The notes beneath the pieces were generated by a model. The model was not told where the DNA came from. It saw only the letters and a list, made by a program, of their open reading frames with translations, and did no database searches. Shown one piece after another: positions 44,513 through 53,475 of a stretch of DNA of 64,000 bases. Position 1 is the stretch's first letter. Every line of letters begins with the position of its first letter. This DNA comes from Shimia sp. SK013 (GTDB taxonomy: Bacteria; Pseudomonadota; Alphaproteobacteria; Rhodobacterales; Rhodobacteraceae). Made by a program: the position numbers and the translations under genes. The DNA lies in contig NZ_LAJH01000006.1 of assembly GCF_001292625.1 (NCBI RefSeq), positions 19,981 to 83,980 of the forward strand, in the 5' to 3' direction.

Positions 44513-45774
44513 CGCAGCCGCCTGTGAGCGTTATCGTTGTCAGCCGAGGTCGTCCCAAGGCATTGCGACGGACGCTGACGGGCATTTCGCAGCAGGTTTA
44601 TGCGCAGTTTGAAGTGATCGTTGTGACCGATGCCGAGGGCATGGAAGCGGTCGGGTTTCTTGACTTTGGTCATCAGCTAAAGACGGTCTCGTTTGACGAG
44701 GCCAACATTTCGGCCGCGCGTAATCTGGGGATTGCTGCCGCTGCTGGTGAAATTGTTGCGTTCATTGACGATGACGCGGTGCCGGAAACCGGATGGCTTT
44801 GGCACTTGATGGCGCCGTTTGACCAACCCGAAGTGTCCGCCGTTGGCGGGTTTGTGCGCGGGCGCAACGGGATCGCGTTTCAATGGCAAGCCCGAAGCGT
44901 GGATGGCGCTGCGCGGCACAGCGATATTGCACTGAACAGTGACAAACCGGTGGAAATGAGCCCAGCCCAGGGGCGCGCGATCAAAACCGAAGGCACCAAT
45001 ATGGCCTTTCGCCGTGATGTGATCGCCGAGATGGGTGGCTTTGATCCGGCTTTTCATTTTTACCTCGACGAAACCGATCTGAATATGCGCTTGGCGGAGA
45101 TGGACGCGGTGACGACGATTGTGCCGCTGGCCGAGGTGCACCACGGATATCTGGAAAGCGTACGGCGGTTGGCCAGTCGGGCGCCGCGTGACCTGAGCGG
45201 AATTGGCGCCAGCATGGCGGTTTTTCTGCGCAAGCATTGCCCCGAGGCGGAGCGTGCGGCAGTTTGGAAAGCATTTAAGCGCGAACAAAGGCTGCGGCTG
45301 GTGGAATTCATGGTGCGCGGTGAGATGATGCCGGGTGATGTGGCGCGATTGATGCGTGGGTTGCGGCAGGGCTACGATGAGGGGCTTGAGCGTGACATCG
45401 CGGTATTGCCGAGGATCCCTCGGGCGCCGGAAGGATTTCGCAGTTTTGAAAGCATTTCGTCCGGTTCCGTTGTGGTGGCTGGCCGCTTTTGGCGCCGCCG
45501 CGCGATTTTGCGCGAGGCGCACTGCCATGCGCGCGCGGGGCGGGTGGCGTCGGCTTTTGTGTTTTCGCGTACGGGGCTGTTTCATCGTGTGGCCTATGAC
45601 GGCGAGGGCTTTTGGGTGCAGACCGGTGGGTTGTTTGGTCGCGCCGGTAGAGACGGGAAACTGTTTCGACTGATCGGGTTTCGCAAGAGGGTGCAGCAGG
45701 AAAAACAAAGGGTTGCCCGACAACGCATGTTGTTGGATGAAGGCGCGCACGCCTTTGGGAAGGACAAGACATGA
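44509..45774 (+). CDS. Family 2 glycosyltransferase
   Basis: A 421-residue GT-A glycosyltransferase. The N-terminal domain begins VSVIVVSRGRPKAL; the acid metal motif is in VAFIDDDAVPE, and the acceptor-side region has MGGFDPAFHFYLDETDLN. The C-terminal 170 residues are basic and not assigned. The donor and acceptor are unknown. ATGA overlaps join it to kdsB and the epimerase gene, suggesting tight co-expression. Confidence 0.87.
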   Translation: MTQPPVSVIVVSRGRPKALRRTLTGISQQVYAQFEVIVVTDAEGMEAVGFLDFGHQLKTVSFDEANISAARNLGIAAAAGEIVAFIDDDAVPETGWLWHLMAPFDQPEVSAVGGFVRGRNGIAFQWQARSVDGAARHSDIALNSDKPVEMSPAQGRAIKTEGTNMAFRRDVIAEMGGFDPAFHFYLDETDLNMRLAEMDAVTTIVPLAEVHHGYLESVRRLASRAPRDLSGIGASMAVFLRKHCPEAERAAVWKAFKREQRLRLVEFMVRGEMMPGDVARLMRGLRQGYDEGLERDIAVLPRIPRAPEGFRSFESISSGSVVVAGRFWRRRAILREAHCHARAGRVASAFVFSRTGLFHRVAYDGEGFWVQTGGLFGRAGRDGKLFRLIGFRKRVQQEKQRVARQRMLLDEGAHAFGKDKT

Positions 45775-46796
45775 CACAGCATCAGCGCACCGCCTTGGTA
45801 ACAGGATCAGCCGGATTCATCGGCTATCACACCGCCAAGCAGCTGTTGGCGGATGGCTGGCGTGTGATTGGTCTGGACGCGATGACCGACTATTACGATG
45901 TGTCGCTCAAGGAGCGTCGTCACGCGATGCTTTTGCAAAACGCCGGTTTCAGCGCGATCAACGCACGACTGGAAGAACCCGGCAAGTTGATGGCGATTTT
46001 TGAGGACCATCAGCCCGATGCTGTGATCCATTTGGCGGCGCAAGCTGGTGTGCGATATTCAATTGATGCGCCGCGGTCTTATCTTGAGGCCAACCTGATG
46101 GGGACGTTTGATTTGCTGGAGGCGGCGCGGGCCTTTCCACCTGCGCATATGCTGATGGCGTCGACCAGTTCGGTCTATGGCGCAAACACGGAAATGCCCT
46201 ATGCCGAGACGCATAAGGCGGACAGTCAGATGTCGTTTTATGCGGCCACCAAGAAGGCAAACGAGGCGATGGCGCATTCTTATGCGCATCTTTACGACCT
46301 ACCGATCACCATGTTCCGGTTCTTTACGGTTTATGGTCCATGGGGGCGGCCGGACATGGCGCTTTTCAAATTCACCAAGGCGATTTTGGAAGGCAACGCG
46401 ATTGATGTTTACAACCACGGCGACATGATGCGGGACTTCACCTTTATCGACGATCTGGTGGCCGGCATTGTGGCGCTGATCGAGGCGGTGCCCGCAAAAC
46501 CGGACGCGCGCGAGGCAGTCTATGAGGCCGACAGCCTGAGCGCCGTGGCGCCTTGGCGGGTGTGCAATATCGGCAACGGCCAACCGGTGCAGTTGATGGA
46601 TTACATCAAGGCGATCGAAACCGCGTTGGGTCAGGAGGCCGAGAAGAATTTCATGCCGATGCAGGCGGGCGATGTGCCGGCGACATGGGCAGATGCGGGT
46701 TTGCTGGAACAATTGACCGGACAGATCCCACAGACACCGGTGGAGGTGGGTGTGGCGAAGTTCGTGACGTGGTATCGCGACTTTTACAACGTCTGA
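45771..46796 (+). CDS. UDP-glucuronate 4-epimerase-like NAD-dependent epimerase
   Basis: A 341-residue short-chain dehydrogenase/reductase of the extended type. The NAD motif TGSAGFIGYHTA, the active-site STSSVYG and YAATKKANE (Tyr/Lys pair) and the FFTVYGPWGRPDMA phrase are typical of UDP-glucuronate 4-epimerases, which supply UDP-galacturonate to LPS or capsule. Substrate is inferred from these motifs. It is convergent with the CapD-like gene, which ends at the next base. Confidence 0.87.
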   Translation: MTQHQRTALVTGSAGFIGYHTAKQLLADGWRVIGLDAMTDYYDVSLKERRHAMLLQNAGFSAINARLEEPGKLMAIFEDHQPDAVIHLAAQAGVRYSIDAPRSYLEANLMGTFDLLEAARAFPPAHMLMASTSSVYGANTEMPYAETHKADSQMSFYAATKKANEAMAHSYAHLYDLPITMFRFFTVYGPWGRPDMALFKFTKAILEGNAIDVYNHGDMMRDFTFIDDLVAGIVALIEAVPAKPDAREAVYEADSLSAVAPWRVCNIGNGQPVQLMDYIKAIETALGQEAEKNFMPMQAGDVPATWADAGLLEQLTGQIPQTPVEVGVAKFVTWYRDFYNV

Positions 46797-48686
46797 TCAG
46801 TTTTCGCCGACGATGGTCAGCCCGACCTGGTCCGGTTTGTCTCCGGATTCAACCCAGCGTCCCAAAGTGGCCTCGAGCAATTCTGTGTCGCGCTCTTGCA
46901 CTGCGCGGCGGAGGTCTTGCAACGCGCCAGCAATTTCCAGTTCGGACAGGTAGTTTTCTTGCGCCCGAAGGATTTTGGGGTGAGGCGTCGTCAACATGTC
47001 AGAGCCGATCAGCAGCTCTTCGTGGATCTTTTCACCGGGTTGCAGGCCGCTGATCACAACCGGAATATCGCCGTTCGGATTGCGGTCGTTGCGCGGGGTA
47101 TAACCTGCCGTTTCGATCATCTTGTGGGCGACATCGAGAATTTTGACCGGTTGGCCCATATCCAGCACAAAGACATCGCCACCACGTGAAAAGCTGCCAG
47201 CGAGCAGCACAAGCCGCACGGCCTCGTCAACGGTCATGAAAAAGCGGGTGACATCGGGATGCGTGACCGTGACCGGTCCGCCATTGCGGATTTGATCCTG
47301 AAACAGCGGGATTACCGAGCCGGAGGAGCCCAGTACATTGCCAAAACGCACCATGGAAAATTTGGTGGTCTCAGCGCGAGTGGCAAGATCCTGAATGACC
47401 AGTTCTGCCAGACGTTTGGATGATCCCATAACGGATTCCGGACGCACAGCCTTGTCGGTGGAGACCAGAATAAAGCGGCGCACACCGGCGCGGCGGGCCT
47501 CGTCGGCCACGATGCGGGTGCCAAAAACGTTGTTTCGGACGCCCTCAAAAGCGTTGCCTTCGACGATGTTGACGTGTTTGTAGGCGGCTGCGTGAAACAC
47601 AACGTCGATGTCGTGTTTCTCAAGGGTTTCGCGCACCAGTTCGGGGTTCACAACAGATCCCAAAACGGCCACCAGTTTGACATTCAAACCCATGTCGACC
47701 AATTCGCGCTGAATTCGGTAGAGAGCGTGTTCACTATGATCGAGCAGCACGACCTGTGCCGGTCGCAACCGGATCACTTGACGACACAACTCGGAGCCGA
47801 TGGAGCCGCCCGCGCCGGTCACCAGAATGTTCAGGCCGCGATACGTCGAGTTTGACGACGGCAGATCGGTTTCCAGCGCGTCACGCCCAAGCAGTGCGCG
47901 CATTTGCATGGGCTGAGACGAGGTCACCTTTTCGCCGCGCAACACCATGTCGGCGAAGGAGGGAAGCGCCAGGACTTCGCAGCCCAGCCCGCGCAGTTTT
48001 TGGGCGAGTCGCAGGCGCACTGCCTGTTCTGCGGAAGGCATGGCAAGGATCACGCGATCAATGCCGATACGTTGCACCAGCATCGCGATATTGTTTGGCG
48101 AATGCACCCGCAGGCGAAGTACCGAGAGGTTGTGAAGGTTGGGGTTGTCGTCGACAAAACACGCCACTTCAAATTCGTCATCGGTCTGAAGCGCAGCGGC
48201 CAGTTGCTGACCGGTTTGTCCAGCGCCGTAGATCAACACCAGCTTGCGTTTGCGGCGGCTGGCGTAAATGCGTTGTACGATTTTGCGCAGAAGGATCCGC
48301 GAGGCCACCGACAATACTGCGTAGATAATGCCGAAATTGAGCAGGGCCGCAAAAGGCACGTGGGGAATGTCATTAGAAACCCACGTCAACGCCTCGCCGG
48401 AGACGGTCAACACGGCCGCGATGAGCAAAGTTTGGCCAATGTCGTCTAGCCCGTAAGCGTTGAGCTTGATCGTGTGCAGGCCGAAGAATTTTATGAGGCC
48501 AGCGGCCAGCGGCAAGAGAATCACCAGATACAAAGAGAGGTCGAGGAGTCCCAGCGATCCAGTGTCTGCGTGGGTCAATAGCGCGTCGCCAATCAAAACA
48601 GCGACCACCACAAGCACCAGATCCAGGCAGATCAGGATGAGCCCTTTTTGGGAGCGTTTTAAGGTAGTTAGAAACTCATAGAGCAT
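46797..48686 (-). CDS. Membrane nucleotide-sugar dehydratase, CapD/WbpM type
   Basis: A 629-residue protein. Four N-terminal membrane helices (about 15-130) are followed by a CoA-binding-like Rossmann domain (LVLIYGAGQTGQQLA) and a catalytic dehydratase domain (ILVTGAGGSIGSELC, FILVSTDKAVRPESVMGSSK). The latter two motifs match UDP-GlcNAc 4,6-dehydratases such as WbpM and PglF. It would make the 4-keto-6-deoxy sugar used in diacetamido sugars. It is transcribed away from the Wza gene across a 358-base spacer. Confidence 0.88.
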   Translation of the reverse strand: MLYEFLTTLKRSQKGLILICLDLVLVVVAVLIGDALLTHADTGSLGLLDLSLYLVILLPLAAGLIKFFGLHTIKLNAYGLDDIGQTLLIAAVLTVSGEALTWVSNDIPHVPFAALLNFGIIYAVLSVASRILLRKIVQRIYASRRKRKLVLIYGAGQTGQQLAAALQTDDEFEVACFVDDNPNLHNLSVLRLRVHSPNNIAMLVQRIGIDRVILAMPSAEQAVRLRLAQKLRGLGCEVLALPSFADMVLRGEKVTSSQPMQMRALLGRDALETDLPSSNSTYRGLNILVTGAGGSIGSELCRQVIRLRPAQVVLLDHSEHALYRIQRELVDMGLNVKLVAVLGSVVNPELVRETLEKHDIDVVFHAAAYKHVNIVEGNAFEGVRNNVFGTRIVADEARRAGVRRFILVSTDKAVRPESVMGSSKRLAELVIQDLATRAETTKFSMVRFGNVLGSSGSVIPLFQDQIRNGGPVTVTHPDVTRFFMTVDEAVRLVLLAGSFSRGGDVFVLDMGQPVKILDVAHKMIETAGYTPRNDRNPNGDIPVVISGLQPGEKIHEELLIGSDMLTTPHPKILRAQENYLSELEIAGALQDLRRAVQERDTELLEATLGRWVESGDKPDQVGLTIVGEN

Positions 48687-49044
48687 TGCTAGTCTCAGTA
48701 TAAAGCATTCAGGCCGTCAGTTGTGCATTGCCTGTACAAAATCGCTAAAGGAACAAAAAGAATTTTCTCTTTAAGGTGTTATAGCATTGTTTGTGACGAA
48801 AATGGAAAACCAGCCAACTTGGGTTCCTCTTTGGGCGAAATCGGCGGAAACTCGCACAAAAAACTAGCATTGTGCCTTGGTGTCCGTTTGGATGCTTTTG
48901 GGACACCCGGTTTCGACCAATTTACAACATAAAATCCGTAATTGACCAACTTAAGCGACCAAGATGATAGCCAAGACGATGCAAACCTGTCATTCACTGG
49001 CCGCAAAAAGATCGGTGCGAGCTGCAAGTTTTGAGGCAATGTGA
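48687..49044. promoter_or_regulatory. 358-base gene-free divergent control region
   Basis: No credible gene lies here; it is more A+T-rich than its neighbours. It separates the CapD-like and Wza-like genes. It includes a perfect inverted repeat, GGTGTCC (48879-48885) and GGACACC (48901-48907). A TTGACC lies near 48941, followed after about 17 bases by a poor -10; on the minus strand TATAAC occurs near 48780. It probably holds the promoters of both genes. Confidence 0.5.
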
Positions 49045-50145
49045 ATGAATTTTAGGGCTGTTATCGCAGTGATGCTTCTAGCGGTGGGTATGCTGGGCGG
49101 TTGTTCGCTCCCACGTGGCGGGCCAATTGCATCTGAGATAGTTGGGAATTCCACACAGGACGACATCGCGATTGAACGCGTCACCCGCACCAGCGCCCGC
49201 GACATTCAAAAATGGCCCGCTTCGGGATGGCATGGACATTATCATTGGTTTGCCCGGCAGTCCGGCCCCGGCAACCGGATCATCCGCCCCGGCGATCTGG
49301 TCACGCTGACCATTTGGGACAATCAAGACAACTCTCTGCTGCTTGGCCCTGAGCAGCGCAGTGCGCCATTGCGGCCTGAGGAAGTGACCCTCGAAGGTTC
49401 GGTTTTTGTGCCTTATGTCGATAACATTCAAGTCAATGGTTTGACGCCACAAGAAGCTCGTAGGGTTATCCAAGACCGCCTCACACCCATCGCCCCTTCG
49501 GCGCAGGTGCAGATTGAAGTGAGGTCAGGCCGTCGCAATTCCGCGGATCTGGTGTCGGGTGTGCGCACTCCGGGCAGCTATCCATTGCCGGATCGGAATG
49601 TGTCGTTGCTGTCGCTTATTGCGCAGGCGGGCGGTGTGGACGAGTCGGTCGAAAACCCGCTTATTCGGTTGGTCCGAGGCGACCAATCTTATGAAATTCC
49701 AATGGACAGTCTTTATAAAGATCCGGCCAAGAACGTCATCTTGCGTGGTGGCGATCAGGTGATTGTAGATGAGGAAGAGCGATTCTTCCTGGCCGTTGGA
49801 TCGACACAGAAAGAAGAGCAGGTGTTCTTCCACAAGGAACACATCTCGGCGATGGAGGCGTTGGCCATTCTAGGGGGGCTCGTGGATACGCGGGCCAATC
49901 CGCAGGGCATTCTGATTTTACGGGAATATCCTGAGTCTGCTGTTCGGGCAGATCGGACTGGGCCGCCGATGCGCCACATGGTGTTTGTGTTTGATATCAC
50001 CAACGCCGACGGTGTTTACGGCGCTAAGAACTTTCAAATACAACCAAGCGACATTGTGATTGCGTCGGAGTCGGCAGTGAAGCCGGCGCAGGCGGTGATT
50101 GCATTGGCTGGGTCGTTGTTTGCCATAAACAACCTGTTTGACTAG
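49045..50145 (+). CDS. Wza/GumB-type polysaccharide export outer-membrane lipoprotein
   Basis: A 366-residue lipoprotein (GMLGGCSLPRG, lipidated cysteine near 20). The Poly_export domain (about 70-170; RIIRPGDLVTLTIWDNQDNS, PYVDNIQVNGLTPQEA) is followed by SLBB domains (VRTPGSYPLPDRN, FLAVGSTQKEE). Members form an octameric exit channel for capsule or exopolysaccharide. No co-polymerase/tyrosine kinase gene (Wzc) is adjacent, which is atypical. The stop codon lies in a structured RNA region before galU. Confidence 0.9.
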   Translation: MNFRAVIAVMLLAVGMLGGCSLPRGGPIASEIVGNSTQDDIAIERVTRTSARDIQKWPASGWHGHYHWFARQSGPGNRIIRPGDLVTLTIWDNQDNSLLLGPEQRSAPLRPEEVTLEGSVFVPYVDNIQVNGLTPQEARRVIQDRLTPIAPSAQVQIEVRSGRRNSADLVSGVRTPGSYPLPDRNVSLLSLIAQAGGVDESVENPLIRLVRGDQSYEIPMDSLYKDPAKNVILRGGDQVIVDEEERFFLAVGSTQKEEQVFFHKEHISAMEALAILGGLVDTRANPQGILILREYPESAVRADRTGPPMRHMVFVFDITNADGVYGAKNFQIQPSDIVIASESAVKPAQAVIALAGSLFAINNLFD

Positions 50146-50205
50146 GCAGGCATAGCCCGCTTCGCGGCTGTGTAGGGAAAAGGCGAGCAATTTTTCCCCT
50201 GCCTA
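50143..50205 (+). promoter_or_regulatory. Multi-stem RNA structure between the Wza-type gene and galU
   Basis: TAGGCAGG (50143-50150, including the stop codon) pairs with CCTGCCTA (50198-50205). Between them are CCGC/GCGG (50157-50160 with 50164-50167) and GGGAAAA/TTTTCCC (50175-50181 with 50192-50198). The last stem shares one base with the closing stem, so a three-way junction would need one pair to open. It could be a 3' stabiliser or a galU leader element. Confidence 0.4.
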
Positions 50206-50286
50206 AACGGATTGTTGTAGGTATGAGTGCTATAGTTGGCGCGGGGAGCAGAATGTTCCTTGTCTATAAAAAGAGGTGAGTGATCC

Positions 50287-51180
50287 ATGCGTAGAAAAGT
50301 GACCAAGGCGATTTTTCCCGTTGCGGGACTTGGCACCCGATTCCTACCGGCCACCAAATCGGTCCCAAAAGAGATCATGACGTTGGTGGATCGACCGTTG
50401 ATTCAATACGCAATCGACGAGGCCCGCGAGGCAGGAATCAAGGAATTCATATTTGTCACGTCGCGTGGCAAAGGCGCATTGGAAGACTATTTTGATCATT
50501 CTCCGCAATTGGAGCAAGAGCTGCGAAAGAAGGGCAAAGATGACCTGCTTCAGGCGCTCAAAGACACCAATATGGAAAGTGGCGCGATTGCCTATATCCG
50601 CCAGCACAAGGCATTGGGTCTTGGGCATGCGGTGTCCTGTGCGCAGCGCCTGATTGCCAATGAACCTTTTGCGGTGATCCTGCCCGACGACGTGATCGCA
50701 GGTGAACATGGGTGTTTGAAGCAGATGGTTGACGCCTATGAGGAAACCGGCGGTTGTATGGTCGCCGCCATGGAGGTGCCGCCCACGAAGGCGTCGGCTT
50801 ATGGTGTTCTGGACGTCAAAGAAGACATGGGCGCGTTGGTGTCTATCAAAGGTATGGTCGAAAAGCCGAAAGCCGATGAGGCGCCGTCCAACCTCGCGGT
50901 CATCGGACGGTATATCCTGACGCCGGATGTGTTGCGCAACCTGAACAAACAGGAATCCGGGGCGGGTGGCGAAATCCAACTGACGGATGCGATTGCCAAA
51001 GAGATCGAGGCGGAGCGCAACGTTTTTGGCTTCCGTTTCAAGGGGCAGCGGTATGACTGCGGGTCAAAGGCCGGGTTCCTTCAGGCAACCGTGGCGTTTG
51101 CATTGGCACGTGATGAACTGCGGGACGAATTGGAAGTTTATCTCGAAGAGATGCTTGCAGCACGCAAGGCAGCACAATAA
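50287..51180 (+). CDS. galU: UTP-glucose-1-phosphate uridylyltransferase
   Basis: A 297-residue enzyme making UDP-glucose, the source of glucosyl, galactosyl and glucuronosyl units. The nucleotide site KAIFPVAGLGTRFLPATKS is canonical, with VILPDDVI and YDCGSKAGFLQA in the sugar site. An AGAGGTGA ribosome site precedes the ATG. It is followed 33 bases later by galE, and together they supply the glycosyltransferases of this region. Confidence 0.95.
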   Translation: MRRKVTKAIFPVAGLGTRFLPATKSVPKEIMTLVDRPLIQYAIDEAREAGIKEFIFVTSRGKGALEDYFDHSPQLEQELRKKGKDDLLQALKDTNMESGAIAYIRQHKALGLGHAVSCAQRLIANEPFAVILPDDVIAGEHGCLKQMVDAYEETGGCMVAAMEVPPTKASAYGVLDVKEDMGALVSIKGMVEKPKADEAPSNLAVIGRYILTPDVLRNLNKQESGAGGEIQLTDAIAKEIEAERNVFGFRFKGQRYDCGSKAGFLQATVAFALARDELRDELEVYLEEMLAARKAAQ

Positions 51181-51213
51181 GCCCGTGGCCATGACTGGCT
51201 TGGAGGCTGTGGC

Positions 51214-52197
51214 GTGAGCAATGTTCTGGTAACCGGAGGAGCGGGCTATATCGGCTCGCACGCCTGCAAAGCGCTGCGCGCGGCCGGTTTCACGCCGGTC
51301 ACCTACGACAATCTCTGCACCGGCTGGCAAGATGCGGTCAAATTTGGCCCGTTTGAGCTAGGAGAATTGCAAGATCGCGCCCGACTGGATGAGGTGTTTG
51401 CCACCTATCAGCCGGTTGCGGTGATGCATTTTGCGGCGCTCAGCCAAGTGGGCGAGAGCATGGCAGAGCCGGGTCGGTATTGGCATAATAACGTGGGCGG
51501 ATCGCTGACGTTGTTTGAGGCCGCCGTTGCGGCGGGATGCCTGAACGTGGTTTTCAGCTCGACCTGCGCGACATATGGCGATCATGACAACGTGCTTTTG
51601 GACGAATCTGTCCAGCAACATCCCATCAATGCCTACGCAAGCTCAAAGCGCGCGATCGAGGATATGTTGCGGGATTTCGAGGGCGCACACGGGTTGCGCA
51701 ATGTGATCTTCCGTTATTTCAATGTGGCGGGTGCCGATCCTGAGGCCGAGGTGGGTGAGCATCATCAGCCGGAAACACATTTGGTGCCGCTGATGCTGGA
51801 TGCGATTGCGGGCAAGCGCGATGCGCTGACCATTCATGGCACGGATTACGACACGCCGGATGGTACGTGTATTCGCGACTACGTTCATGTGTGCGATCTG
51901 GTGGATGCGCATGTGCTTGGGCTGCGTTGGTTGTTGGACGGCAAGCAAAGCCGTGTGTTTAACCTTGGGTCGGGCACTGGGTTCTCCGTTCGCGAAGTGG
52001 TTGACCAGTCCCGCGCTGTCACCAACAAAGCTGTGCCCGTCACCGAAGGGCCGCGCCGCGCGGGGGATTGCACCAAGCTGGTTTCCGGCTCGACACGTGC
52101 TGAGAAAGAGCTAGGCTGGACGCCAACACGCTCCAAAATGGACATCATGATCGCAGATGCATGGAGATGGCACCAAACCGGCCATTACGACCGATAG
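51214..52197 (+). CDS. galE: UDP-glucose 4-epimerase
   Basis: A 327-residue extended SDR enzyme that interconverts UDP-glucose and UDP-galactose. NAD motif VTGGAGYIGSHACKAL, catalytic Tyr/Lys in YASSKRAIED, and the GDCTKLVSGSTRAEKELGW tail are present. It starts with GTG at 51214. The last 41 bases overlap the following glycosyltransferase gene in another frame, a long overlap implying coupled translation. Confidence 0.93.
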   Translation: MSNVLVTGGAGYIGSHACKALRAAGFTPVTYDNLCTGWQDAVKFGPFELGELQDRARLDEVFATYQPVAVMHFAALSQVGESMAEPGRYWHNNVGGSLTLFEAAVAAGCLNVVFSSTCATYGDHDNVLLDESVQQHPINAYASSKRAIEDMLRDFEGAHGLRNVIFRYFNVAGADPEAEVGEHHQPETHLVPLMLDAIAGKRDALTIHGTDYDTPDGTCIRDYVHVCDLVDAHVLGLRWLLDGKQSRVFNLGSGTGFSVREVVDQSRAVTNKAVPVTEGPRRAGDCTKLVSGSTRAEKELGWTPTRSKMDIMIADAWRWHQTGHYDR

Positions 52198-53425
52198 CCC
52201 AACCGCCCGCCTGTTTGAACTAACGCGGGTCCTGACGCTCAAGGGCCGTCCGCCCACAGGGGTGGATCGGGTGTGTCTGGCGTATTTGCGGGCGATTGTT
52301 CGGGACGCGACGCCCGCCTGGGGATTGGCGCGCACCAAGCTGGGATATGTGCTGGTCGACAAGGATGGCATGCGCCAGCTTTTGGCACGGCTGGTCGGCC
52401 AGACGCCGTGGGGCAAACGCGACTGGCTCTCGCGTTTGACACGGGATGCCGACAATTCAAAAAGCGAAACAGAGGCCGACCTGCGTCGATTATGTGTGGC
52501 ACGCACGGCGCCGTCAGGTTTGTCGCGCATGTTGCGGCGGCATCTGCCAGCGGGAAGCGTGTATATCAATGTGGATCACGCCAATTTTCCGGACCGTGTT
52601 TCGAGAGCCGTGAAATCCGTCAAGGACGGCAAAGTCGTGGCCTTTGTTCACGATACTATCCCTCTGGATCTTGCGGATTTTGAGGTGTCCAAGCCCACGG
52701 AAGAATTTGCCCGAATGTTTGAGCGTATGCGGCTGAATTGCGATCTGCTGCTCGCCAATTCGGAGGTCACGCGACAGGATGTGGTCCGGCATATGTCAAA
52801 GGCGGGTGACGTGCCGCCTATCGTCGTGGCGCATTTGGGCATAGAAGGTGATTTGTTCCAAATCGTGAACAATATGCCCGCGCTGGTATCGACGCCCTAT
52901 TTCGTGTTTGTGGGCACGATTTCACCCCGCAAAAACGTGAATGTGCTGTTGGATTTATGGGAGCAAATGGCCTCAGAGCAGCCCGCGGATACGCTACCGC
53001 ATTTGGTGGTTGCCGGTCGGCGCGGATGGAAAAGCGAAGCGCTGTTTGAACGACTGGATGCAAGCCCGCTGAGAGGGATATGCCTGCACGAGTTTAATCA
53101 ATTGGATGACGCGTCTCTTGGCAACCTTGTGGCGGGGGCATCAGGTCTGCTGTTTCCAAGTGGCGCGGAAGGTTTTGGTCTGCCGCCAGTTGAAGCTGCT
53201 GCCGCCGGGGTGCCGGTGGTCTGCAACGAATTGCCCGTGATGCGGGAAATTCTCGGAGATTATCCCATTTACGCAAGCGTTACAGACAGTTATTCATGGT
53301 TGCAGGCAATACGGATGTTGGCGCGGGCTGATCAGGATGCGCAGGGTGCGGACGGTCGGCCCGAGACGCGTTTCGAGCCGCCAACCTGGGAGGCGCATTT
53401 CAACGCCGTCTTAAGGGTCACGTGA
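52157..53425 (+). CDS. Family 4 (GT-B) glycosyltransferase
   Basis: A 422-residue glycosyltransferase. The C-terminal donor-binding domain has FVFVGTISPRKNVNVLLD, LVVAGRRGWKSEALFE and the acid-rich LLFPSGAEGFGLPPVEAAAAG, cited in part, typical of GT4 retaining enzymes. The N-terminal half is less conserved. The start at 52157 lies inside galE; no later in-frame start has a better ribosome site. Product linkage is unknown. Confidence 0.83.
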   Translation: MHGDGTKPAITTDSPTARLFELTRVLTLKGRPPTGVDRVCLAYLRAIVRDATPAWGLARTKLGYVLVDKDGMRQLLARLVGQTPWGKRDWLSRLTRDADNSKSETEADLRRLCVARTAPSGLSRMLRRHLPAGSVYINVDHANFPDRVSRAVKSVKDGKVVAFVHDTIPLDLADFEVSKPTEEFARMFERMRLNCDLLLANSEVTRQDVVRHMSKAGDVPPIVVAHLGIEGDLFQIVNNMPALVSTPYFVFVGTISPRKNVNVLLDLWEQMASEQPADTLPHLVVAGRRGWKSEALFERLDASPLRGICLHEFNQLDDASLGNLVAGASGLLFPSGAEGFGLPPVEAAAAGVPVVCNELPVMREILGDYPIYASVTDSYSWLQAIRMLARADQDAQGADGRPETRFEPPTWEAHFNAVLRVT

Positions 53426-53475
53426 TAGTCCGGTGAGTCAAATCCCGGGGAACTGGTTGAAGGTAAGGAAACGGA

